Below, one piece after another: positions 17,494 to 27,973 of a stretch of 64,000 nucleotides of DNA. The notes below the pieces were generated by a model. That model was not told where the DNA came from, did not search any database, and worked only from the letters and a program-made list of their open reading frames with translations. This DNA is from Hormiphora californensis. Lineage: Eukaryota > Ctenophora > Tentaculata > Cydippida > Pleurobrachiidae. The position numbers and the translations under genes are program-made. The stretch's first letter is position 1, and each line of letters starts with the position of its first letter. The stretch spans positions 5,197,792 to 5,261,791 of the forward strand of contig CM035351.1 of assembly GCA_020137815.1 (NCBI GenBank). Direction: 5' to 3'.

Positions 17494-19506
17494 ATATAAT
17501 CCCCTTCTACTAAACTTGCTGATTTGTGTTAAAGTTGCTTGAATTGTTATCTATGTTATAAGTTAAGTCGTCAAATAACTTGTAGTTTGCACAAGTATGT
17601 AGTGCAGATTATTATCACCTCAAAAACAAACGTGTTTTGACTTTGAAACCTAACACTGGGGAAAACTAGCAAATATTTTGAGGAGTCCGATTTGGTACGC
17701 GCAAATAAAATCCGCGCCGCGCGCAGTGTTGGAATGCGCTGCACTGCAGCGTAAAATAAATCGAACAACTCGGTGTCGGCTTGTTGTGGCCAGCGTTAAA
17801 ATCGGAAAACGTTAAAATCTGGGTGCCTTCCATTGCTAACAATTCATCGATTTTGGCGGTCGAGACGGGTTAGGGCTGTTGTTAGGGTCGGGTTAGGGCT
17901 TTGTTTGGGGTCATCGGTTAGGGCTATCGATTCTCTATCAGACACCGTTTAGTTTACTCAAATCGGCCATGTGGTTGCGTGGCTATAGCCGTTTGAAAAA
18001 AGTCGGTCTAGGAAATAAAAGTGTACTCTTTTTGGTAGCGCGCACCTGTAAACACGCTGCAAGGCACCCAGATTATAATCACGCCCGTTAAAATCTGGGT
18101 GTTTTGGGAGTGCTGACAAACGGTTTTTTAGGGTTAGGGCTAAAGTAGGGCTGGGGTTAGGCCTTGACATTCCCTACCAGATAAACGTTGAATCAGCCAA
18201 AACGGTTGAGGGGTTTGGCGGTTAGAGCCATTTTAGTGAATCAACTTTTTTGGCAGGGCGCACCTGTAAACAGGCCTGAGGCCTCCAAACACCCATATCG
18301 TAACGGCGCCCGCTTGTTGTTTCTTCAAAAAGAGAAAGGGTTTGGGTTTGAAAAACGCTGCCCTATCGGGGGCCAGCAGCGTTTGCCAAGGTTTTGGTTG
18401 GGGTTAGGCCTTGACATTCCCTACCAGATAAGCTTTGAATTAGCCAAAACGGTTGAGTGGTTTGGCGGTTAGAGCCATTTGTAAACAGGCCACGAGACAC
18501 CCAGATTGTAACGGCGCCCGAAAGCACGTTGGCTGCAGTAGTCCCTAGAAGACTGAAGACGTCTGACATAGATCAGTCGTAAGCTCCTGTTCTTAATTGA
18601 ATATTAGTACTGCAAAATCGTTGTTTCTCTTTAATTGTAGTCCCTAGAAGCCGTGGGAAACGCGCACACTAGGGGTCTGCAGCACATGCCAAGAAAGCAG
18701 GTTTTTTTACATTTCCATCGCATGACCTGAGTCCTAATTCGATCATCACAGATGATTCACAGTTTACGAGAGCGTATGGGAGCTGTTATCTGCGATGTTT
18801 GGTCTAATATATTTGGTCTAAATAGGTCACGTGGTACTGAACTATAGCACTCTGCAGAATTTCTGTGGTTTCTCATTCTGTGACCTATGATTTTAGAAAG
18901 TGTGTGAATGTTTAGTGTAATGTGTGCTTCAATACATATTATTACACTAAAAAGAAGTACATATGGTGGCCCGAGGAATGTGTGTATCGGCGTCCATTAC
19001 ATTGGTGCTCCGTCATATTGGCTGCCCAGTGCCCACTGCCCACACAGCGCCGCCCACGACGTGGTCCACGACGTCCAAGGCGAAATAGCAAACAAAATTA
19101 TCGGACTGCGTCTTAGACGTCGTTGACAGCGTCATAGGCAACGCTTCATACAGGCGGCCAATATGACCGCTACTGTCTCTATCCACTCAATTTTCAAAGT
19201 CTCCAATGTACATTGATGGTGCATTACAGTCACCTTTTAATTATACTGTTGTCATCGGCCGCTCGAGAGGGATGCAGCGACATCTAGTTCTTGCAAGGAG
19301 ATATATTCAATTTAACTGTCTAACAACCTGACGGGATATCTCGAGCTATTGCATTCTGATCTGGATTTACCACAGTCCAGGAGTGATTAATTGTGTGTGT
19401 TTTCAGCTACCAACACGTGTACTCTTGTCGAATCACGTTACACTGGCTTTTCGCTACACTGAACTGTTGTACTTTTAACTCAATCGCTATTTTTACTAGG
19501 TTAATT
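17253..19506. other. Intergenic, EPC to BTB gene; GA microsatellite and three-copy tandem
   Basis: No convincing gene. Contains (GA)n at about 17417-17491 and, from about 17940 to 18525, a tandem of three diverged units of roughly 215 bp. Each unit has a CACCTGTAAACA-like word and ends near CACCCAGAT...CGCCCG; two share GGCCTTGACATTCCCTACCA. The remainder holds the presumed promoter region of the BTB gene. Confidence 0.6.
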
Positions 19507-22342
19507 ATGTCAACTACAACAATCAAATCGAGTTTTCTGACATCGTTACTCTCCAAAAGCCGTTACAGTTTAGGAGCCATCAACTATTTTCAAGGGTTTG
19601 CTTGGTCTGTGAATGTGATACTAAGTGAAACTGGTAAGGATATTCAAGCGTATCTTTCCTGTGCACCAATAAACTCCACCAAGGAATGGATGTGCGCAAC
19701 TTCATTTTCATTGGTCGGCAGGTGAGTAGAACTTCGCTCCTAATAAAAGGCTGCAATAAAAGGCTGCAGAAAAAGGCTGCAATAAAAGGCTGCAGAAAAA
19801 GGCTGCAGAAAAAGGCTGCAGAAAAAGGCTGCAATAAAAGGCTGCAATAAAAGGCTGCAATGGATCACATATCCAACTGGACTAAAGCACTAAAGCAGGA
19901 GATAGACCGAATCGTCCTCCCCTAATAGTGTTTTGTTTCACGTATCGGTTTCTACCATAAGCGGTAGAGAGACCGAATCACCCGCCCCTAATTATAGTGA
20001 TTCGTGCCTGGTATCCAACTAAACCATAGGCGGTAGATAGACGGAGATAGAGAGTTAGAGAGGTGAGAGTGAGAGATCCGAATCATGGACGACTAATCAA
20101 GTATTGTATCACGTTTCATGATATCCTCTAATTAATTAAATGAAAGGCGGTTACCTATAATTTGACCTAATCGGTGCCAATACGTGATTACTGATTTTCT
20201 ACCGTTATTCGCCAATAGTCTTTATGTACACAATTCAGTAGAGCGGAATCACACATAATACTATGATAGGTGAACCAAGTGGTTGGGTGGTTCACCTGTG
20301 ATTGTGCTACACGCTCAATCAATAGATCTACCCTACCTCATTAGACCAACACTCTCAGTAGTTACTGACTACCTCTACTGAATCGTGGATCGATACGGAA
20401 AGACTAATGGAGAATACATAGCGGTAGAGAATCACGTATCGGGACCGATGAGGTCTCATTGTCAATTGGTAACCGCTTTTCATTAGAGGATACCATGGTA
20501 CGTGATACCATACCGCGATTCTTATTTTTCACACTCTCAGTTCTCACTCGTACTCGCTCTCTATCTCGGTCTCTCTCTATTGCCTATGGTCTAGTTGGAT
20601 ACGTGACACGAATCACTATAATTAGGGGAGGGTTATTCGGTCTCACTACAGCCGATACGTGATACGAAACACTATTAGGGGAGGACGATTCGGTCTATCC
20701 CCCGCTTTAGTCTGGTTGGATACGTGATCCCTTGCAGCCTTTTATTGCAGCCTTTTATTGCAGCCTTTTATTGCAGCCTTTTTCTGCAGCCTTTTATTGC
20801 AGCCTTTTATTGCAGCCTTTTTCTGCAGCCTTTTATTGCAGCCTTTTATTGCAGCCTTTTATTAGGAGCGAAGTTCTACTCACCTGCCCATTGGTCAACC
20901 CTAGAACAGGAGTCAACGTTAATTCTACAAAAAAATATTCTAATGTTAAATATCTCTCATGTAGTGCTGGAAAATTGGACACATTTGAAAGCGTAAGAAA
21001 AGTTGACTGGTTTACGATTGAGGCTAATATTACAATCAATGACTGTTATATTGGACCGCCTACTGTCATTGAAGCGAGGCCGAACTTGGTGATTTTTCAT
21101 CGATTGGCAAAGACCTTTGTGTCGGTGATAAAGCAAACTAGCTGTTATGAAGCCAATGGGGCTACTTGGATTGCGGAAGGTCACAAATCTGAAAATGGGC
21201 TAAAGTTCATGGTTAAAAAGTACACACCAAATGGCTTAGTTTCTTGGAAAGACCTCACGGTAACTATTCGGAGCCCAAACTCTGTAGAAACTGTTTCTAA
21301 TTCAAGAGAGCTCTTGTTCCTAAAAAAGATTGAAGAACAGTCAATTGTAACTTTTTTCATCCACGATCAACCATTTACGTGTGAGACTGAGATTTCAAAG
21401 GGGTTTGATTTTGGGAGAGAGAAACTGTCCTGCCATATCCATGGGAATGTAAACTTTAGTCTTCAAGATGGAAGCACAATTCCTCTGAACTCCTACATTC
21501 TGGCTCACAACTCTCCTGTCTTGACAGAGCTTGTGGAGGAGGTTGGAGAGATTGATCATGATGTTACTGACTTTCATCCTGAGGCTGTCAGAATCTTCGT
21601 TGATGCGTGTTACACTGGGAGTGTTGAAATGCTAAATAATGACACTAAGTTTAGCGTCTTCAGCGACTTTGTAAAAATGGTTTCTGTCTTCAAAGTTGAT
21701 TGGGCAAAAGAACAATGTCTTGGATTCTATAAGAGGCTGCTACCCGCACCCTCTGACGATTTTGATAGTTACTGGAGCTTCGCCTTGCTAGCACTTGACT
21801 CAGCAGTGAAGTATGGAGACACACACTTCCTAGAATACCTTCTATCAAACACCCCAAAGAACACTGGTGAATTTCAATTCTGCTTTTCTGAGCTGCTTGC
21901 AAAGACTTCAAAGCGGTCCCATCTCGATTTGATTATGGTTATGATAGTTGAGTTTGATCTTGTGGATGAGTTTTTGAAACAAATTCTTACTTTACTGGCC
22001 GTAAGGTTTCAGATTCCTCTGCTTGATTACTGGCTGGCAAACTTTAACTTTACCCTCTGTGACAAGGACATACTCCTGCTTCTCACTAAGGCCATAGAGC
22101 AGAACTCCAATGCGGAAGTTCTATGCAAGTTTAAAATGTCGCTAAACAACGATGACGCGAAAAACCTGGAGATTGAAAATGAGGTATCTGGAGATGGTAC
22201 ACTGGCGACTCTGGCAAGGAACCACTGGAACAAGATTGTGAACTCAGCATGGCCCTGTTCCAAGAAGCGGCCATTTTGTCTCATCAAGAGAGAACTATGT
22301 GAGGATGAGGATAAAGGAAGGAAGGCACAAGACGGGGCTTAG
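19507..22342 (+). CDS. MATH-like/BTB domain protein containing a transposon-derived intron
   Basis: Exon 1 19507-19721 (start ATG at 19507, MSTTTIKSSFLTSLLSKSRY; the frame is open upstream to 19393) and exon 2 20866-22342, giving 563 residues. The N-terminal part (YFQGFAWSVNVILSE, then EWMCATSFSLV and FTIEANITIND) has the spacing of MATH/TRAF-like beta-sandwiches seen in BATH proteins. About residues 265-345 form a BTB/POZ fold (VNFSLQDGSTIPLNSYILA, LTELVEE, FVDACYTGSVE), followed by a helical C-terminal region. Family members often act as Cullin-3 substrate adaptors; that role is inferred. The only intron coincides with a foldback element (19717-20888) flanked by an 8-bp duplication. The exon-intron model adds 12 element-derived residues (GRSEVLLTCPLV) to the MATH-like domain. 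No transcript evidence was available. Confidence 0.75.
19717..20888. mobile_element. Foldback element inserted in the BTB coding exon, carrying splice sites
   Basis: Flanked by CATTGGTC at 19709-19716 and 20889-20896. The terminal inverted repeat starts GGCAGGTGAGTAGAACTTCG. Subterminal 13-bp tandem units (AATAAAAGGCTGC and AGAAAAAGGCTGC) fill about 110 bp at each end, and inner arms are imperfect inverted repeats. The left end contains CAG|GTGAGT (intron start 19722) and the right end TTTTATTAG|GAGCG (intron end 20865). The 8-bp duplication and subterminal repeats resemble hAT or classical foldback elements; no transposase is present. Confidence 0.85.
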
Positions 22343-22637
22343 TGTAAATTATCTGTAGCAAAGTGAATGAACAAGCACGGGTGGTATGAATGTTTGTACA
22401 ACAACATTTTTAAACTATTTTTAAACGTTTTAATATATTCACTAACCAAATATGTAATATCTATTTTAAGTTGTTTGCTTACCATACATTAATTATAATC
22501 ATTTTTATCATCGTTTATTTTAATTAATAATTGGTTACGAAGTCACCCCTATATTACCACAATTAATACCTTGTTGTTTTCTTAGTCGTCCATTTCTTTG
22601 TCGTTTTGCCAAGTGCCATCTCTCACTATATACCACT
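22343..22637. other. Short intergenic interval, BTB to SMIM14
   Basis: About 300 bp, AT-rich, between two genes on the same strand. No motif beyond general AT richness was recognised; it must hold the BTB 3' end and the SMIM14 promoter. Confidence 0.5.
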
Positions 22638-24050
22638 ATGTCTAGATATGTCAGTCGATTGAAGCGCAATATGAGTGGGGGATTTGATCCATGTGAATGT
22701 GCCTTCAGTCAGGAGGCTGCCATGAGGCGACTCCTATCACTGGTATGTGTTTCTTCAAACCCATTTTAGAGAGGGTCGAGTAAGACACTGCACTATGACG
22801 TGTATCTTACAATTATTGCTATCCATTTTCAAGTCCAATGTGAAGTCCTACTTTGCTGACCATTAAATATTTTCAGTTACGGCAGGGGCAATCATACTGC
22901 ACTGACACAGAATGTGATAACCGTAAGTGAAACTATGTTTTCCCCTGTTTCTATACCTACTCATTCGACATATTCGATTTCTAGCAGTTCATGAAATCTC
23001 ACATTTTATACCCAATATCCTTGTCCATATATCCCCTTCGTCTTTACCCCCTTCCTTTTCTCAAAACCGCCCCTTGACCCTTCCCTTTCCTCAGTACCCA
23101 ATATTCCTGCCGGACAGAACCAGGGGGACTGGAATCAGTCCATGATGATGGTATTTGGAATGTTCTTCACTCTCTTGATGATGTGGTACATGAGGTGAGA
23201 TAATACAGGAACATAATATTAGGAATTAGGACACAATTACCATGTTTAGTGGGTTGCAATAAACACATTCCTCACACATCACAGTTGTAATTCACTACCA
23301 GATACCGAGCACAGTTTTAAGCCAACCCCCTTCTCCCCTCCTGGATAGTGGATATATCTTGTAGGATATACGTTGTAATCCCTCCCTCTCTCACCCAGGC
23401 CTGCTTCATTGAGACGACAAGAGAACCCACTTCAGAAGCCAGAACGACCCGGAAGGAGCAACGAACCAGATGATGAGGTACCGTATAATATCTTGTTAAT
23501 TACCTGTTGATTAAACCAACACTAATTGTTTGTTGGACCAACCCAAATTATAAAATAATTGGATACACTGTACGGTATAAGTAGACAACGCTATATAATA
23601 CACCGCTATACACGTTACAACTCCCATGTCCGTTTCAAAGTGGTAACTGCCCTAACTGGTATGATAGACTACTTACCGCTGCCCCGGTAGAATTATTCAC
23701 TCAGTTTTGAGCAACCTCTCCTTTGTATTCTATACATTCGCATGGATGTTCTAACAGAAAATGAAATCCCATAGAGGGATAAAGAGGGGGCGGTTGCTGC
23801 ACTAGTTTGGAAGTTGAATGAAGCAGTGTTGTCCCCTATTCATCACCTCTTTCGCAATTTTAGCTTGCAAACAACGAAGAAAAAAGCTCCACGTTCCATG
23901 TTTTCTCCTCCACGTATACCATTAAGACACTTCATGTTTTCTCTTCCCCCCATTACCCGTCAAACACATTCATCTAGCTCCAGAGACTAGAGAGTGTTTG
24001 TGTTGATGTTACATGTTTAGCTGACACACAGTGTCCCTCATGTAAACTCC

Positions 24051-24144
<94 letters not shown>

Positions 24145-27100
24145 ATGCACCCTCTCTGTCTCCGACTCTCCTTTTCTACACTCTGAGCGGTCAGTGCATC
24201 CTCCTTGTATAGTAAACGGAGTAAACGGAGGAAATGCTTATGCGATTCAGGACTAACCAAGAGCGGGGGGGGGGGGCCCGCGTGAATTTAATATCCATGT
24301 CCTAAATAAACACGTCCGACTTTAATGTCCCTGGGACATTAAAGGACATTAAAGGACATTAAAAGACATTAAAGGACATTTAATAAAAACATGAATTTTC
24401 AGCTATTATTAAACTAAAATGGTGTTTTCAACCACTTAATATTTACTCCTAATGTCCCCTCTGTCGATTCCAACCAATACCATAGATGTTGGCGGTGATT
24501 AAGCCTCATTTTAGGGTGGCCCGCTACCTCTAAGCGAACCCCGGAAATTTTTAAGTTTTGGACTAAATGTCAAGGTTTTAAAGTGAAAATAGCCCCGATT
24601 TTGATGAAACTAAGTCAGAATGGTCTTTGGTGTCTAATTAGAAGTCAAAAAGTTTTAAAGTGCTCAAATTCTAAATTTAGGTTTTTCTAGGTTTTTTAGG
24701 TTTTTTGGCTTTTATGGGTTTCAGGAACGTCCTAGAACAAAATAAATAGAGTCATCTTTCTCGGCGTGAAATTCTGCATCGATTATAGTGGCTATAAACC
24801 TTTTTATGATTTAGTCGTAAGATTCAGGAGTTATCCCAAAAAACCAAACGGGTATGCTTCATTTAGTAAGGTTTTTTAGGTTTTATTCGTTACACAGACA
24901 TCGCAGATCAAAATGGTTTTCACCAAAATGATTTCCTCATCAATACACGTCGATTGAGTACCTATAACATGGTGTTCTGACAAGAGGTTCGCCCGTTAGC
25001 CTAAAACATGTACCCGCCCCTATAACATGTACCCTTTTGGGATTTTTTGGGATAACTTTACGTCATAGAAAGGTTTATAGCAACTAAAATCGATGCAGAA
25101 TTTCACGCTGAGAAAGATGGTTCTATTCATTTTGTTCTAGGACGTTCCTGAAACCAATAGGAAAACCTAAATTTAGGATTTGAGCACTAATTATTTAACT
25201 TCTAATTAGACACCAAACTGTTCTCTCTCACTTTAATGCTTTTGGTGTCTTCTCTACTCGTTTCATAAGATGATTTTGAGATATCTTCTAGGCTAGAAAT
25301 ATGCACATGTAAAAAAGGTACCACACGCAAAAGCAAGCCTAATCACCACTTAACATTTATGAACCTTCATTGGAATCGAAAGGTGGGACCTTTAGTAGTA
25401 CACTGGTGGTAATAAACATGTTTGGTAACACATTTTGTAATGGTTTTTGGAAGTTATAATTTAATGTCTTTTAATGTCTTTTGATGTCCTTTAATGTCCT
25501 AAATAAACACGGCCAATTTAATGTCCCAAAAATCGAGGGACATTAAAGGACATTTTAATACGCGGGCCCCCCCCCCCCAAGAGCCTAGGATAGTGGGTTT
25601 AAGGGTACGCTAACCAAAAATTTTTTTCGAGTGCAGGGAAATCTCTCACCGTAGGGTTATAGGCCATACCAAGGAGACCTCAAATATGCAATTTTAGCCA
25701 TTAAGTCGAATTCATATTTTTGCTACACCTGTTTAAAAAATGTCCTGTAAATTCGTTTTTGGCATCTCGAAAAAAATTTTTTAAAGATAGGAGCATGAAA
25801 ATTTGGGGATTTGAAGAGGACATGAAGGTGAATAACCACAAAAACTTTTTTTGCAATCCGAGCTGATTTCCGGTCCTGAGATGGATTTCTTTTTTTCCAC
25901 TTTAACGCCCTGTTTGGCAAAGTTCCGAAAACATGTGAAAGCTGTAAATTGGTGAAAAGTTGCGTCTAACGATTATCTAAGTGGCCATAAATTTTGGGCG
26001 TGTCCTTATTTGAGATAAGCTGTACAGAGTTTTTTTTGTGAAAGCCGTCATTTCAGAAATAAATAAATTCCCTGTATCTCAAAAACGGCTGATCGTAGAG
26101 ATCTGAGACTATGCTTAAACGATTCAGAAGGTCCAATTTTGGGGGGGTCTTCTGAGAGACATTTTGCTCCTACTTCAACCGTTTTTGCTGTAATTGCGAA
26201 AAACAAAAACCCATCTTCGCCATCGTGGATTTTTTGTGATTTTGTTTTTGGTGATTATAGGGACCCATATGGACCAAATAGTGAAGGAATTAGCTTGTTA
26301 CACACTTTTCCATAGTTTCGGTCCTTTCTTAGCTAAAATTCCCTAATTACAGGATATTGGAGTTTAGCTTTTGCCCTTTTCATAGAATTTGTTTTTCGCA
26401 ATTACAGCAAAAACGGTTGAAGTAGGAGCAAAATGTCTCTCAGAAGACCCCCCCAAAATCGGACCTTCTGAATCGTTTAAGCATAGTCTCAGGTCTCTAC
26501 GATCAGCCGTTTTTGAGATACAGGGAATTTATTCATTTCTGAAATGACGGCTTTCACAAAAAAAACTCTGTACAGCTTATCTCAAATAAGGACACGCCCA
26601 AAATTTATGGCCACTTAGATAATCGTTAGACGCAACTTTTGACCAATTTACAGCTTTCACATGTTTTCGGAACTTTGCCAAATAGGGCGTTAAAGTGGAA
26701 AAAAAGAAATCCATCTCAGGACCGGAAATCAGCTCGGATTGCAAAAGAAATTTTTGTGGTTATTCACCTATATGTCCTCTTCAAATCCCCAAATTTTCAT
26801 GCTCCTATCTTTAAAAAATTTTTTTCGAGATGCCAAAAACGAATTTACAGGACATTTTTTAAACAGCTGTAGCAAAAATATGAATTCGACTTAATGGCTA
26901 AAATTGCATATTTGAGGTCTCCTTGGCATGGCCTACAACCCTACGGTGAGAGATTTCCCTGCACTCGAAAAAAATTTTTGGTTAGCGTACCCTTAAAGGT
27001 TATGTAAGAGGAAGAGAGAAGGAGAGAGAGAGAGAGAGGGATAGAGAGAGAGAGAGACAGAAAGAGAGAGAGAAAAAGAGAGAGAGAGATAGTGAGAGAG

Positions 27101-27637
27101 TGTGGTTGTGTAGAGTGAATGAGTGTGAAAGAAGAATGATCAAAAAAGGAAAACACTGGTAACAGATCTCAAACACTTTGCATGTCAGATTGTGTTTGTC
27201 AGACTGTGCCACGTCACCATCCCACTCAAGTTTGTGTTACCCCTCCTTATAGTATCCCCCCATCGAACTGTGTACCAGCCGGACACCTACCATCCCTCCC
27301 ACACTTCCGCTATATTATACAGATCAGGCTTAGTACAAGTTGGATATTATATAGAGCGTATATTTGTACACACAGACAACCCTCACATGTGGTGAGAGCG
27401 ACTTGACGTAGGGCGCGATCGCCACACACTTCTCTACAGTAGAGAGCTCTTATTGTCATCACAGCATGTAAACAGGAGCAAAGCACCCAGACCACAAACA
27501 CAATGCTATACTACGTACCGTTCGAAATACCTGCCTGCGATTCACAACTGGCTCAATTTATGATTTAAAACCATTTTTTTTCGATCAAATAACGCCAATA
27601 TCTATTTCAGGAACCCGGACCGTCAGGAATGTCTTAG
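22638..27637 (+). CDS. SMIM14: Small integral membrane protein 14 homologue
   Basis: A small single-pass membrane protein of the ER, function poorly known. Exons: 22638-22742, 22877-22922, 23095-23194, 23399-23477 and a putative last exon 27611-27637 (EPGPSGMS, stop). Exon 1 contains GGFDPCECAFSQEAAMRRLL and exon 2 LRQGQSYCTDTECDN, both closely matching vertebrate SMIM14 (GGFDPCECVCSHEHAMRRL, LRQSQSYCTDTEC). Exon 3 gives the membrane segment MMMVFGMFFTLLMMWYMR, followed by RPASLRRQENP. It has an N-terminal extension (MSRYVSRLKRN) relative to the human protein. Phases agree through exon 4. The last exon is less certain: an alternative acceptor at 23757 would give a short basic tail ending near 23805. 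If the distal exon is right, the 4.1-kb intron holds two hairpin elements. Confidence 0.82.
24052..24142. repeat. (CT)n microsatellite
   Basis: About 90 bp of CT dinucleotides within the last putative SMIM14 intron; non-coding. Confidence 0.95.
24265..25576. mobile_element. 1.3-kb diverged hairpin element with poly-G/poly-C ends
   Basis: CCAAGAGC at 24257-24264 and 25577-25584 flanks termini that begin with 10-12 G followed by GCCCGCGT. Inside each end are tandem GGACATTAAA units (reverse TTTAATGTCC at the other end), then inverted arms meeting near 25010. Arm identity is lower than in the neighbouring elements, so this is probably older. No protein coding. hAT-like by the 8-bp duplication. 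Confidence 0.7.
25603..26992. mobile_element. TTAA-flanked 1.39-kb hairpin element
   Basis: TTAA at 25599-25602 and 26993-26996 flanks termini GGGTACGCTAACC. Arms of about 640 bp are near-perfect inverted repeats around a centre of about 100 bp (26250-26370). A piggyBac-type target site. The two arms give mirrored short reading frames that should be ignored. Confidence 0.8.
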
Positions 27638-27973
27638 AGAGCCGGAGAAAATGAAGCGACAGGACAGGGCAGAAAGCTACATTTGACAAGACACTTATTT
27701 GAGTGTGAATTAATTTTCCAAGGATTTTCTAAGGATATGATATTGGACAATGAACATAGTAGCGCTTTTAATTTGAGCTTAGGTTTTTTTTTCTATAGAA
27801 CACCTTTTGCCAAAACTGCTTGTGCATCATGCTCTCTCTTTTTTCTGGGGATTTTAATACTTTGTCATGATGATGATATTGATATGTGTGTCATGTAGAT
27901 ATTACGATAATTCAGCTGTAAAATAATTCATTTAGCAACAACTTTCAACAAACTACCGCTCTATAAATTGTCT

